This document shows positions 8,608-17,319 of a DNA stretch of 64,000 bases, piece after piece; within the stretch, counting starts at the first letter, position 1; every line of letters begins with the position of its first letter. The stretch comes from Ignavibacteria bacterium (GTDB taxonomy: Bacteria; Bacteroidota; Ignavibacteria; Tepidaquicellales; Tepidaquicellaceae). The notes beneath the pieces were generated by a model. That model did not search any database. It was not told where the DNA came from and was given only the letters and a program-made list of their open reading frames with translations. The translations under genes were made by a program, and so were the position numbers. The stretch is from positions 1-64,000 of the forward strand of contig JABAQZ010000004.1 in assembly GCA_019187405.1 (NCBI GenBank). The letters are read 5' to 3'.

Positions 8608-9684
8608 ATGAAAAAGTTATTAATTGCTTTACTGCTCGCTTCATTTGTTTCAAATCTTCAGTCTCAGGATAAAAATTCATCTTCAAGTTATCCCAACGGC
8701 AAAATATTTGGATCAGTTTTTGGAGATTATTTCTACAAAGCAGGAGGGGATTCGACAGTATCGCCTCTTGATTTCACTGCTTATAAAAAAGATTATAATA
8801 CATTTGAATTCAGAAGAATCTTTCTCGGATACGAACATAATTTCAGCGAAGATTTTTATTCAAAGGTAACGCTTGCTTATGAAGGTCCATCCGATGTTGC
8901 ATCAAACGGTAAAAGAAACGTCATACTCAAAGATGCATTCTTGAACTGGAAAAATATTTTTTCAAATACAAATCTAACCTTCGGATTGTTCCCGACAATT
9001 GCATACTCATATCATTCAGAAAAAATCTGGGGAAACAGATTCGTCGAAAAGATGATACTCGATCAGAGAGGGTTGACAGCATCGCGGGATTTTGGTTTAA
9101 TGATAAACGGAGCATTTGATAAATCCGGTGATTTTGGATATTATGCAATGGTTGCCACAGGCAGCGGACAGGCAATTGAAAAGAATAAGTACAAGAAATT
9201 TTCAGGAATGCTGTTTGGAAATTTTGCAGGAAAAAAATTTACAGCGGATTTATATGCAGATTATGAACCTTATGAGAATGACAAAAGCAAATCCACTTGG
9301 AATGCATTTGTTGCTTATCAGGTTCCGGAATTAACAATCGGACTTGAATCATTTATTTCAATTCAGAAAAATTTTAACGTGAATGTTCCGACAAACCCGG
9401 GAAACATCGAACCATTTGGAATCAGTTTTTTTGTAAGAGGTAACTTGTCGGGAGAAAAAGTAAAATTCTTCTCGAGATATGATTATTACAATCCGGATTC
9501 AAGGACTGCTCAATATGATTATTACAATCACTTTGTAACTGCAGGAATTGATTACCTGCCTTTGCCGAATATTCACATCACGCCGAATTTATGGCTGAAT
9601 GCCTATGCCAGAAAAAACCCCGCCGGCAAAGGAAGAAAAACTGATGTTGTACCGAGGATTACTTTTTCGTACGATTATAAGTAA
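8608..9684 (+). CDS. Outer-membrane porin-like beta-barrel protein
   Basis: A 358-aa protein with a signal peptide (about residues 1-19, cleavage after SNLQSQ). The rest is made of alternating short strands rich in Tyr, Phe and Gly, with a strand ending the chain at RITFSYDYK, as expected for an outer-membrane barrel. The pattern FEFRRIFLGYEHNFSEDFYSKV near 68-90 resembles the phosphate-selective porin O/P superfamily, but I cannot name a substrate. It stands alone: its predecessor is the minisatellite and its follower, the TetR gene, is separated by nearly 300 bp of repeats. Confidence 0.7.
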   Translation: MKKLLIALLLASFVSNLQSQDKNSSSSYPNGKIFGSVFGDYFYKAGGDSTVSPLDFTAYKKDYNTFEFRRIFLGYEHNFSEDFYSKVTLAYEGPSDVASNGKRNVILKDAFLNWKNIFSNTNLTFGLFPTIAYSYHSEKIWGNRFVEKMILDQRGLTASRDFGLMINGAFDKSGDFGYYAMVATGSGQAIEKNKYKKFSGMLFGNFAGKKFTADLYADYEPYENDKSKSTWNAFVAYQVPELTIGLESFISIQKNFNVNVPTNPGNIEPFGISFFVRGNLSGEKVKFFSRYDYYNPDSRTAQYDYYNHFVTAGIDYLPLPNIHITPNLWLNAYARKNPAGKGRKTDVVPRITFSYDYK

Positions 9685-9689
9685 TATGC

Positions 9690-9916
9690 TCGATGTTCAA
9701 TGATTAATGAATAATGATCAATGATTAATGAATAATATTCAATGATTAATGTTCAATGATTAATGTTCAATGATTAATGTTCAATGGTTAATGAATAATG
9801 TTCAATGATTAATGAATAATGTTCAATGATTAATGTTCAATTTTCAATTGTGTTGTTAATTGTGCGAAAATTTAGGATTTAGAATTGCACATTGAAAATT
9901 GAACATTGAACATTGT
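9690..9916. repeat. Simple-sequence array built on ATTCAATGATTAATG and CATTGAA units
   Basis: Irregular tandem copies of TTCAATGATTAATG and GAATAATG fill 9695-9848. A second small cluster of ACATTGAA units lies at 9886-9916. These belong to the same family of CATTGAA/TTCAATG repeats seen at about 19447-19470 and at 44831-44978. No gene is present. The array separates the porin gene from the TetR operon. Confidence 0.85.
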
Positions 9917-9941
9917 CTGTTTTTCTATTATTTTTAAATAG

Positions 9942-9957
9942 TTAACCATTTGGTTAA
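9942..9957. promoter_or_regulatory. Palindromic operator candidate for the TetR-family regulator
   Basis: TTAACCATTTGGTTAA is a perfect 7-2-7 inverted repeat ending 19 bp before the ATG of the regulator gene. The position and symmetry suit an autoregulatory TetR operator controlling the whole efflux operon. A looser partial copy (GTTTAGTTAA) follows at about 9961-9970. Confidence 0.6.
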
Positions 9958-9976
9958 TCTGTTTAGTTAAATTATT

Positions 9977-10627
9977 ATGAAAAACAGCAAAAATCCTCCG
10001 GATGTAACTGCCGAACAAAAAATCCTGATTTCCGCAAGAGAGATCTTCCATAAGAAAGGTTTTGAAGGAGCGAGGATGCAGGAAATTGCCGATAAAGCAG
10101 GAATAAACAAAGCTCTTCTCCATTATTATTACCGCAGCAAGGAAAAACTCTTCGATGCCGTCTTTGCCGAAGCTTTGAAAACTCTAATTCCAAAAGTGAA
10201 AGAACTTCTCGACGCTGAACTTCCTCTTTTTGATAAAATAAAATACTTTACGGATAATTACATTAAGCTTTTAATGGAAAATATGTATCTGCCGGTATTT
10301 GTAATTTATGAGTTGTTTCAGAATCCCGAAAAAATCCTGAGTAAATTTACAGAGAAGAGTAATTTCACTCCTTCAGTGTTCATTGCACAGATAAGAAAAT
10401 CCGTAAAAAATAAGGAGATTAAGAAGACCGATCCGAGACAGTTGTTTATTAATTTAATGTCACTGTGTATCTATCCAATTATTGCAAAGCCGCTAATAAT
10501 GAAAATTTATGATTTAAACGAGCAAGGATTCAATAGATTTATTAATCAAAGAAAGAAGGAAATCCCTGAATTCATTATTAATTCTATTAAGATAAATAAA
10601 AATTCATCTTCAAATGGAAAAAAATAA
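9977..10627 (+). CDS. TetR/AcrR-family transcriptional regulator
   Basis: A 216-aa one-component repressor. The N-terminal helix-turn-helix (residues about 12-60) has the family pattern: ILISAREIFHKKGFEG, then MQEIADKAGINKALLHYYY and RSKEKLFDAVF. The variable C-terminal helical domain should bind an effector that cannot be predicted. Its stop codon overlaps the start of the HlyD-family gene by 14 bp, so it is the first gene of the efflux operon. It probably represses that operon through the palindrome just upstream. The layout regulator, HlyD, two ATPases, two permeases parallels cecR-ybhGFSR of E. coli. Confidence 0.9.
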   Translation: MKNSKNPPDVTAEQKILISAREIFHKKGFEGARMQEIADKAGINKALLHYYYRSKEKLFDAVFAEALKTLIPKVKELLDAELPLFDKIKYFTDNYIKLLMENMYLPVFVIYELFQNPEKILSKFTEKSNFTPSVFIAQIRKSVKNKEIKKTDPRQLFINLMSLCIYPIIAKPLIMKIYDLNEQGFNRFINQRKKEIPEFIINSIKINKNSSSNGKK

Positions 10628-11612
10628 ATTGTTTTCATTCAAACGAAATAAATACAAGATATCAGTATTACTTTTTTTTGCTTTATCGATGCATAGATGC
10701 AGTGAGAATATACCTGTAAATGGAATCACGGCTTCGGGAAATATCGAAGCTGTGGAGGTTATGGTAAGTTCAAAAAGCACGGGCAATATTAAAGAGATAT
10801 TTGTCAAAGAAGGAGATGTAGTGAAAACGGGAGACTTGCTTTTTGTTATCGATCATGATCTGCTCGACATTCAGCTGAGACAGGCGGAAGCTCAGATGGA
10901 GCAGATGCAGGCGCAGCTAAATCTTCTGCTTGCAGGACCTAGAAAAGAAGACGTAGCTCTTGCAGAAGAACAGCTTAATCTTGCGGAAATAAATCTCAAC
11001 CGGGCAGAGACGGATAAAAACAGGGCAGAAGAACTATTGCAGACTAATACAATTCCCAAACAGCAGTACGACGATGCTTTTACAAAATACGAGCAGACCT
11101 TAAATCAACTGAATACCGCAAAAGAAAATCTTAAGAGAATAAAAAACATTGTGCGTCCGGAAGAAATACAATCATCGAGAGCAGCATTGAAAATCAGCAA
11201 GGTTAACATTGATCTCATCAAAAAAAATATAGAAGACTGCACTATAAAATCTCCGGTAAGCGGCATTGTATCCAAAAAAATTTCCGAAACCGGTGAATTT
11301 GTAACTCCGGGTGCATCGGTTCTCAGCATCGCAGATTTTGAAAATGTCGATCTTTACATTTATGTGACGGAAGAAAATCTCGGTAAAGTAAAACTCGGAC
11401 AAAAAGCAGAAGTTAAAACTGATTCTTATAAAGACAGAGTTTATACCGGCGAAGTGGTATTCATATCGCCCGAAGCCGAATTCACTCCAAAAAATATTCA
11501 AACACAGGAAGAAAGGACAAAACTTGTCTTTGAAATAAAAGTAAAAATTCCAAATCCGGACTTCACATTAAAGTCAGGCATGCCTGCCGATGCCAGACTG
11601 ATTACAAATTAG
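10614..11612 (+). CDS. HlyD-family periplasmic adaptor (YbhG-like)
   Basis: A 332-aa membrane-fusion protein expected to bridge the inner-membrane ABC pump to an outer-membrane channel. After a basic N-terminus and one hydrophobic segment (about 15-27), a biotinyl-lipoyl half-motif lies at GNIKEIFVKEGDVVKTGDLL. A long helical hairpin follows (about 85-185, rich in Glu/Gln/Leu), then the second lipoyl half (TIKSPVSGIVSKKISETGEFV) and a beta-barrel domain. Cys29 directly follows the hydrophobic segment, but the preceding MHR is a poor lipobox, so lipidation is uncertain. It is in an operon with the regulator (overlap) and the ATPase genes (4-bp gap). Confidence 0.88.
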   Translation: MEKNKLFSFKRNKYKISVLLFFALSMHRCSENIPVNGITASGNIEAVEVMVSSKSTGNIKEIFVKEGDVVKTGDLLFVIDHDLLDIQLRQAEAQMEQMQAQLNLLLAGPRKEDVALAEEQLNLAEINLNRAETDKNRAEELLQTNTIPKQQYDDAFTKYEQTLNQLNTAKENLKRIKNIVRPEEIQSSRAALKISKVNIDLIKKNIEDCTIKSPVSGIVSKKISETGEFVTPGASVLSIADFENVDLYIYVTEENLGKVKLGQKAEVKTDSYKDRVYTGEVVFISPEAEFTPKNIQTQEERTKLVFEIKVKIPNPDFTLKSGMPADARLITN

Positions 11613-11616
11613 CATT

Positions 11617-12531
11617 ATGTCAGCGATAGAAATAAATAATCTCAGCAAAAACTACGGTGAAATTTCCGCTGTCAGAAATTTTTCGCTTAACATAAAATCA
11701 AATACAATGTTCGGGCTTGTAGGACCAGACGGCGCGGGGAAAACAACACTCATCAGAATTCTTGCGGGTTTGTTGGACCCTGATTACGGAACGGTTTTGA
11801 TTTCCGGCAGAGACATTAAAAAGCATCCGCACATTATCAAAGAAAAAGCAGGTTACCTTTCGCAGAGATTCAGCCTTTATACGGATCTTACGGTTGACGA
11901 AAATATTGAATTTATCTCCGTCATACACGGTGTAAAAAAATTTCATAAAAGAAGGGATGAGCTGCTTGAGTTTACAAGATTAATTAAATTCAGAAAGTTT
12001 CTTGCCGGACAGCTCTCGGGGGGAATGAAGCAAAAGCTGTCGCTTGCTTGTGCTTTGATATTTAAACCTGAATTACTGCTGATGGATGAGCCGACTACTG
12101 GTGTAGATCCGGTTTCAAGACGTGAATTTTGGATGATATTATCTGAACTAATGAAAGAAAAACTGACAATAATTGTTTCAACTCCTTACATGGATGAAGC
12201 AGAAAGATTTAACGAAATCGTCATGATGAACAGCGGAACAATCATTGCCAAAGGCGCTCCTGATGAAATCAAATCATTAATGAATGAAATGATAATAGAA
12301 ATCGTATGCTCTCCTGTAAGAAATGCATATAAACTTCTCAGAGAAAACTTGGAAAATGAAATACAGCTGTTTGGAGACAGGCTTCACATAGAGGTAAGAA
12401 ATAATGAAACTCTGGATGCGAGAATTAAAAAATTGCTTGAAGAGAATTCGATTGCTGTATCCGATTTCAGAAAAATTACTCCGTCGCTGGAAAATGCTTT
12501 CATTCATCTGATAAGAGATAAAATCGAGTGA
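11617..12531 (+). CDS. ABC transporter ATPase 1 of YbhF-like exporter, H-loop His missing
   Basis: A 304-aa nucleotide-binding subunit. Walker A is GPDGAGKTT (about 35-43), Q-loop Gln is in LSQRFSLY, the signature is LSGGMKQ and Walker B is LLLMDEPTTGVDP. The H-loop reads STPYMDEAE, so the usual switch histidine is replaced by proline, whereas the second ATPase retains TTHYLDEAE. This suggests an asymmetric pair in which one ATP site is degenerate. In E. coli YbhF both ATPase halves are fused in one chain; here they are two genes. About 90 residues follow the core domain, as in this exporter class. Confidence 0.92.
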   Translation: MSAIEINNLSKNYGEISAVRNFSLNIKSNTMFGLVGPDGAGKTTLIRILAGLLDPDYGTVLISGRDIKKHPHIIKEKAGYLSQRFSLYTDLTVDENIEFISVIHGVKKFHKRRDELLEFTRLIKFRKFLAGQLSGGMKQKLSLACALIFKPELLLMDEPTTGVDPVSRREFWMILSELMKEKLTIIVSTPYMDEAERFNEIVMMNSGTIIAKGAPDEIKSLMNEMIIEIVCSPVRNAYKLLRENLENEIQLFGDRLHIEVRNNETLDARIKKLLEENSIAVSDFRKITPSLENAFIHLIRDKIE

Positions 12532-12565
12532 TATTAATTTTTAATGAAACTTGTCCTGTAAAATT

Positions 12566-13513
12566 ATGGAATCCATAATTGTAAATAACATCACAAAAAA
12601 ATTCGGAAAGTTTACATCAGTTGACAATATTTCTTTCAGCGTCGGCAGAGGCGAGATATTTGGTTTTCTCGGAGCAAACGGCGCCGGTAAGTCAACGACT
12701 ATAAGAATGCTCTGCGGTATTCTTGAACCAACTTCCGGCGATGCCGATGTTGCCGGATTCAGCATTAAAGAAAATCCGGAAATGGTAAAACGGAGCATCG
12801 GTTATATGTCGCAGAAATTTTCATTATACAATGATCTTACCGTTAGCGAAAACATAAATTTTTTCGGAGGTGTTTACGGACTTGCAGGGAATCAACTTAT
12901 TGAAAGAAAGAACTGGATATTGAACATAGCGGGACTTGAGAACAGAGAGAACACACTTGCATCAAATTTATCTGTCGGATTCAAGCAAAGGCTCGCGCTC
13001 GGAACAGCTGTTATACATAATCCGCAGATAGTATTCCTCGATGAGCCGACAGGCGGTGTGGACCCGATTTCCAGAAAAAGATTTTGGGAGCTGATAAATG
13101 AACTCTCCGACAAAGGTACTACTGTTTTCGTTACTACACATTACCTCGACGAAGCGGAATTCTGCAACAGGATAACGCTGATAGATTCAGGAAAACTAAT
13201 TGCTTCAGGCAGTCCAAAAGAACTGAAAAGCAGCTATCTTAAGAAAACTGTTTTAAAATTAGAGTGCAGCAACGTTTATAAAACCGTTGAGTTGCTCGAG
13301 AAGGAAGACATGTTTGAAACGGTTAACATTTTCGGAAACTCTATACACGTTACTCTTAAAGGAGAAAAAATTAAAGCTGCTTCAGTGATTGATTTAAAAA
13401 AGCATGAAATTAAAAATCTGCTTTCTGCTAAAGATGTTCAGGTAACGGCAATCGAAGAAATCAGTCCGTCGCTTGAAGACGTATTTATTAACCTTCTGAC
13501 AAAATCTTACTGA
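12566..13513 (+). CDS. ABC transporter ATPase 2 of YbhF-like exporter
   Basis: A 315-aa ATPase with canonical motifs: Walker A GANGAGKST, Q-loop SQKFSLY, signature LSVGFKQ (LSVG instead of LSGG), Walker B IVFLDEPTGGVDP and H-loop TTHYLDEAE. I place the start at the ATG giving MESIIVNNITKKF, which matches the first ATPase start, rather than at an in-frame TTG five codons earlier. With its neighbour it should form a heterodimer coupled to the two ABC-2 permeases. The degenerate H-loop is in the first ATPase and the altered signature is in this one, which would combine in the same composite site or in opposite sites depending on dimer geometry. Confidence 0.92.
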   Translation: MESIIVNNITKKFGKFTSVDNISFSVGRGEIFGFLGANGAGKSTTIRMLCGILEPTSGDADVAGFSIKENPEMVKRSIGYMSQKFSLYNDLTVSENINFFGGVYGLAGNQLIERKNWILNIAGLENRENTLASNLSVGFKQRLALGTAVIHNPQIVFLDEPTGGVDPISRKRFWELINELSDKGTTVFVTTHYLDEAEFCNRITLIDSGKLIASGSPKELKSSYLKKTVLKLECSNVYKTVELLEKEDMFETVNIFGNSIHVTLKGEKIKAASVIDLKKHEIKNLLSAKDVQVTAIEEISPSLEDVFINLLTKSY

Positions 13514-13514
13514 A

Positions 13515-14645
13515 ATGCACGGTAAAATTTTCGCTATATCGAAAAAGGAAATCCTTCAGATTTTGAGAGACAAAAGAAGTCTGCTGATTTTGTTTGTCCT
13601 TCCTGTGGCTTTGCTTGTGCTTTTTGGATATGCTGTTTCTCTCGATGTAAACAACATAAAGATTTCTATTCTTGATAAGGATGAAAGCAATTACTCCAGA
13701 GATTTTATCAGAAGTTTTTACGGTTCGGGTTATTTTGAAATAGTATCTTATCCAAAAAGCGACGGTGAAGTTAACGGAATTCTCGATAAAGGAATTGCAC
13801 AATGCATTGTGATAATACCATTTGATTTTCAAAAGAGGCTTGAAAACAGGGAAGCAGTGCAAGTTCAGTTTCTTATTGACGGAATTGACGCAAGCACGGC
13901 AACTATAATTATGAATTATGTAAATGCAGTTGCAAGGGTTTTTTCCAAAAATATTTCCGGAGAATTTTTGCTTGCACGCGGTAAGGATTTGTACATGCCA
14001 TTAGATGCAGAAGCGCAATTCTGGTATAACAAAGATTTAAACACTACAAAGTATTTCATACCGGGTTTAATTGCTCTTATACTCATGATAATTTCGGTTA
14101 TACTTACTTCGATATCGCTGGTTAGAGAAAAAGAATTTGGAACTATTGAGCAAATAAAGGTTTCGCCGGTGTCAACATTGTCATTGATAATCGGAAAAAT
14201 AATTCCTTATCTCTTGATTTCTCTTGTGATTGCCGCGTCCATATTGCTGATGGGATATTTTCTGTTCGGAGTTGAGGTAAAAGGAAATTACGGAGAATTG
14301 CTGCTTGCAACAGTATGCTATCTCCTGACAACTTTAAGCATGGGTGTGTTGATTTCGACATTTGCGGATTCACAGCAGGTTGCCTTTCAGATTGCAATGC
14401 TTGTTTCACAATTGCCGACGGTAATATTATCTGGTTTTATTTTCCCGATCGAAAGCATGCCTCAGGCAATTCAGCTGTTGTCATACATTACGCCTGCAAA
14501 ATATTATATAATCGTTTTAAGAGACATCCTTATTAAAGGAGTGGGAATCGGAGTATTCTATAAGGAGATTTTGTCTATGCTGCTGTTTGCTTTCTTACTC
14601 ATCACCTTATCCATAATAAAAACAAAAAAGGCAAAGAAGGCATGA
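13515..14645 (+). CDS. ABC-2 type permease (YbhS-like)
   Basis: A 376-aa inner-membrane subunit of the ABC-2 superfamily. There is one transmembrane helix near residues 20-42 (SLLILFVLPVALLVLFGYA), a large extracytoplasmic domain to about 175, then five or six helices ending in a Lys-rich cytoplasmic tail. The conserved cytoplasmic loop VREKEFGTIEQIKVSPVS (about 200) is the ATPase-coupling region. It begins one base after the ATPase stop, and its end overlaps the next permease by 4 bp (ATGA), so the two are translationally coupled. Confidence 0.9.
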   Translation: MHGKIFAISKKEILQILRDKRSLLILFVLPVALLVLFGYAVSLDVNNIKISILDKDESNYSRDFIRSFYGSGYFEIVSYPKSDGEVNGILDKGIAQCIVIIPFDFQKRLENREAVQVQFLIDGIDASTATIIMNYVNAVARVFSKNISGEFLLARGKDLYMPLDAEAQFWYNKDLNTTKYFIPGLIALILMIISVILTSISLVREKEFGTIEQIKVSPVSTLSLIIGKIIPYLLISLVIAASILLMGYFLFGVEVKGNYGELLLATVCYLLTTLSMGVLISTFADSQQVAFQIAMLVSQLPTVILSGFIFPIESMPQAIQLLSYITPAKYYIIVLRDILIKGVGIGVFYKEILSMLLFAFLLITLSIIKTKKAKKA

Positions 14646-15772
14646 AGACTCTAAGGTTGTTTATAATAAAAGAATTTCAGCAGTTTGTCAGAGACAAAAA
14701 AATGGTTACGATAATTTTAATTGCTCCCGTAATTCAGCTTATATTTTTGGGCTATGCGGCAAACAGAGATCTGAAAGACATAAAGACAATTGTTTTTGAT
14801 AAAGATGATTCATACAGCAGCAGGGAATTTATCAGGAGATTTGAAGAATCCGGTTACTTCTTAGTTGTCAGCAAAGCGAACACATACGAGAAGATTACTG
14901 AAATGCTCGATAAAGGCGCCGCTCTCACTGCTATTGTCATTGATGAAAATTTTGAAAAGGATATCAAAGGAAGAAACACATCAAAAGTACAAATGATATT
15001 CGATGGGTCTGACGGTAATAAAGCATCCATTGCCGCCGGTTATGCTCAGAATATACTTGCGGAATATTCTTCAGGCATTGCGGCAGAATATCTTGAAAAA
15101 TCCGGGATGATAACTCTTCCCGCAGGTTCAGTCTCCGGTGAAACCCGTGTCTGGTACAATCCGAATCTCGTTACAAGATTGTTTATGCTGCCGAGCATTG
15201 TCGGACTCATATTAATTATTATAACAACAAATCTTACCGCACTTGCTATTGTAAAAGAAAGAGAGATCGGAACTTTGGAACAATTGATAGTTACTCCTAT
15301 AAAACCATATCAGATGATTTTCGGAAAACTGATCCCGTTTTCAATTCTCGGATTCATTGCAATACTGATTGTACTTTCCGTAATGAGATATTGGTTTGAG
15401 ATTCAGATTAAGGGAAGTGTTGGTTTGCTCATACTGTCATCGTTTGTTTTTATGCTTTCTACACTCGGCCTCGGACTTTTTATATCTACAATTTCCAAAT
15501 CACAGCAGCAGGCAATGATTACTTCATCTTTTCTTATTATAATACCGATGATTTTTTTATCGGGTTTTGCATTTCCCATAGAAAACATGCCCGTAATAAT
15601 TCAATACATTACTTACATCATTCCTCTTAAGTATTTTATAATTATCATCAGAGCGATAGTACTGAAAGGTCTCGGTTTTTCCTACCTGTGGAAAGAAATT
15701 TTGATTTTATTTTCAATGGGAATGATCATACTGATTCTCAGCTCTTTAAGATTCAAGAAAAAGCTGGAATGA
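14642..15772 (+). CDS. ABC-2 type permease (YbhR-like)
   Basis: A 376-aa paralogue of the preceding permease with the same layout: first helix near 20-40, an extracytoplasmic domain to about 170, and C-terminal helices. The coupling loop VKEREIGTLEQLIVTPIKP mirrors that of its partner. Together they should form the heterodimeric membrane channel of the exporter. Homologous Ybh pumps export cationic drugs or Na+ in E. coli, but the substrate here cannot be told from sequence. It is the last gene of the operon; no clear terminator hairpin follows. Confidence 0.9.
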   Translation: MKTLRLFIIKEFQQFVRDKKMVTIILIAPVIQLIFLGYAANRDLKDIKTIVFDKDDSYSSREFIRRFEESGYFLVVSKANTYEKITEMLDKGAALTAIVIDENFEKDIKGRNTSKVQMIFDGSDGNKASIAAGYAQNILAEYSSGIAAEYLEKSGMITLPAGSVSGETRVWYNPNLVTRLFMLPSIVGLILIIITTNLTALAIVKEREIGTLEQLIVTPIKPYQMIFGKLIPFSILGFIAILIVLSVMRYWFEIQIKGSVGLLILSSFVFMLSTLGLGLFISTISKSQQQAMITSSFLIIIPMIFLSGFAFPIENMPVIIQYITYIIPLKYFIIIIRAIVLKGLGFSYLWKEILILFSMGMIILILSSLRFKKKLE

Positions 15773-16020
15773 TTATGTGTTATATGTAATGTAACATTCA
15801 GGAATTAATTGCGTGAATCATTTTCAATTCTCTGATTCAGTTTTATACTTTTATCCGTAGTTGAATAAAATTTTCTGCACAAAGCCGGAATTAATTTATC
15901 CAAAATGATAATTTTGGCAATTTCATTTTACAATTATAAATTTTAAAAGCAATAAAGTTATTTAAACTTTAATTTGAATGTAAATCAATTCTTTTATTGC
16001 TTATTTTGCAGAAAATTTTT

Positions 16021-17295
16021 ATGACTGATAATCACGATATTAAAAAGCTTCTCGATGAGATAAATTACTTTCACGAAGTAACAAACAGAATATCCGAAAA
16101 GAAACCTCTCGATATACTTCTTAATGAAATTATGGAGAGCTGCAAAGAGCTTATGACAGCCGAAGCCAGCTCGCTGCTAATGTATGACGAAGTTGAAAAT
16201 ATTCTTTGGTTTGAAATTGCAACCGGCGAAAAAGGAAAGGAAGTAAAAAAGGTAAAATGTAATATGGGCGAAGGCATTGCTGGATGGGTAGCGGAAAACA
16301 GAACGCCTCTCTTGATTGACGATTGTTACAATGATTACAGATTTAACAAAGAGTTTGACATGAAATCAAGATTCAGGACGCATACAATGATTTGCGCGCC
16401 GATGATTCACAAAGACAAGCTCATTGGCGTAATACAGGTTATCAATAAAAAAACCGAGCCGGTGTTCAGCGATAGAGACTTTAATCTGTTTAATCTATTG
16501 GCGTCACAATGTGCGATTGCTATCGATAATGCAAGACTCATCGAAGTGCAGGTACGACAGGAAGCGCTGAACAGAGAGCTCAAGACTGCATCAGCAATTC
16601 AGAAAAATCTTCTTCCGGATAAACTTCCTGATTTCAAAGATATTGAAGTTTATGCAACAATAATTCCGGCTAAGCAGGTTGGCGGAGATTTTTATAATGT
16701 TTATAAATTAAATGATAACCAGACGTTAGTAATTGTAACCGATGTTTCGGGCAAAAGCATTTCTGCTTCCCTCATTGTTTCTACTATTTGTTCTGCAATC
16801 ATTACTTATTTCAAATTGAAAAATGATAATTTTGAGCTGAATGAATTTGTTGACTGCCTTAACAAAGTTTTGATTGACTCTACTACTTCCGATAAATTTG
16901 CTACGGCATGGTTTGGTCTGATTTCTCACAATGACAAAAAGTTGAAAAGCATTAATGCCGGACACAATGCCATATTCCATTTTAAACGGAACGGTGAGTT
17001 GACTGAACTTAAAGAGGGAGGACTTTTTCTGGGCATTACTGAAATGGAGTATAAAGAGGAAACACTAAGTCTCAGCAAAGACGATTTAATTTATTTTTAT
17101 ACCGACGGAGTAACCGAAGCTATGAACTCCGCGCAAGAGCTATATACTGATGAACGAGCAATTAAACTTATAAGAAACAATTTTTCATCCGAACCTAAAA
17201 TTATTATTGACCGTCTGATATCAGACATTAAGAGTTTTGCTGGTGACGCAGAACAAAGCGATGACATAACCTGCGGAATAATTAAAGTGCTTTGA
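16021..17295 (+). CDS. GAF-domain PP2C-type protein phosphatase (RsbU/SpoIIE-like)
   Basis: A 424-aa cytoplasmic signalling protein. A GAF sensor domain covers about residues 25-175. A PP2C-like phosphatase domain follows (about 200-424), with metal-binding acidic positions visible in QVGGDFYN, VTDVSGKS, YTDGVTEA and DDITCGI. Members of this group dephosphorylate anti-sigma-factor antagonists in partner-switching pathways; no such partner lies nearby. I take the ATG giving MTDNHDIKKLLDEIN as start, since the in-frame TTG eight codons earlier lies in an AT-rich untranslated-looking leader. It stands alone and converges with the metallophosphoesterase gene. Confidence 0.88.
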   Translation: MTDNHDIKKLLDEINYFHEVTNRISEKKPLDILLNEIMESCKELMTAEASSLLMYDEVENILWFEIATGEKGKEVKKVKCNMGEGIAGWVAENRTPLLIDDCYNDYRFNKEFDMKSRFRTHTMICAPMIHKDKLIGVIQVINKKTEPVFSDRDFNLFNLLASQCAIAIDNARLIEVQVRQEALNRELKTASAIQKNLLPDKLPDFKDIEVYATIIPAKQVGGDFYNVYKLNDNQTLVIVTDVSGKSISASLIVSTICSAIITYFKLKNDNFELNEFVDCLNKVLIDSTTSDKFATAWFGLISHNDKKLKSINAGHNAIFHFKRNGELTELKEGGLFLGITEMEYKEETLSLSKDDLIYFYTDGVTEAMNSAQELYTDERAIKLIRNNFSSEPKIIIDRLISDIKSFAGDAEQSDDITCGIIKVL

Positions 17296-17319
17296 CGGCA
17301 TAAGGAATTCCGGAAAATT

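Noticed and set aside
12551-12565. TTG start for the second ATPase
   Set aside because: The ATG five codons later gives an N-terminus that matches the first ATPase.
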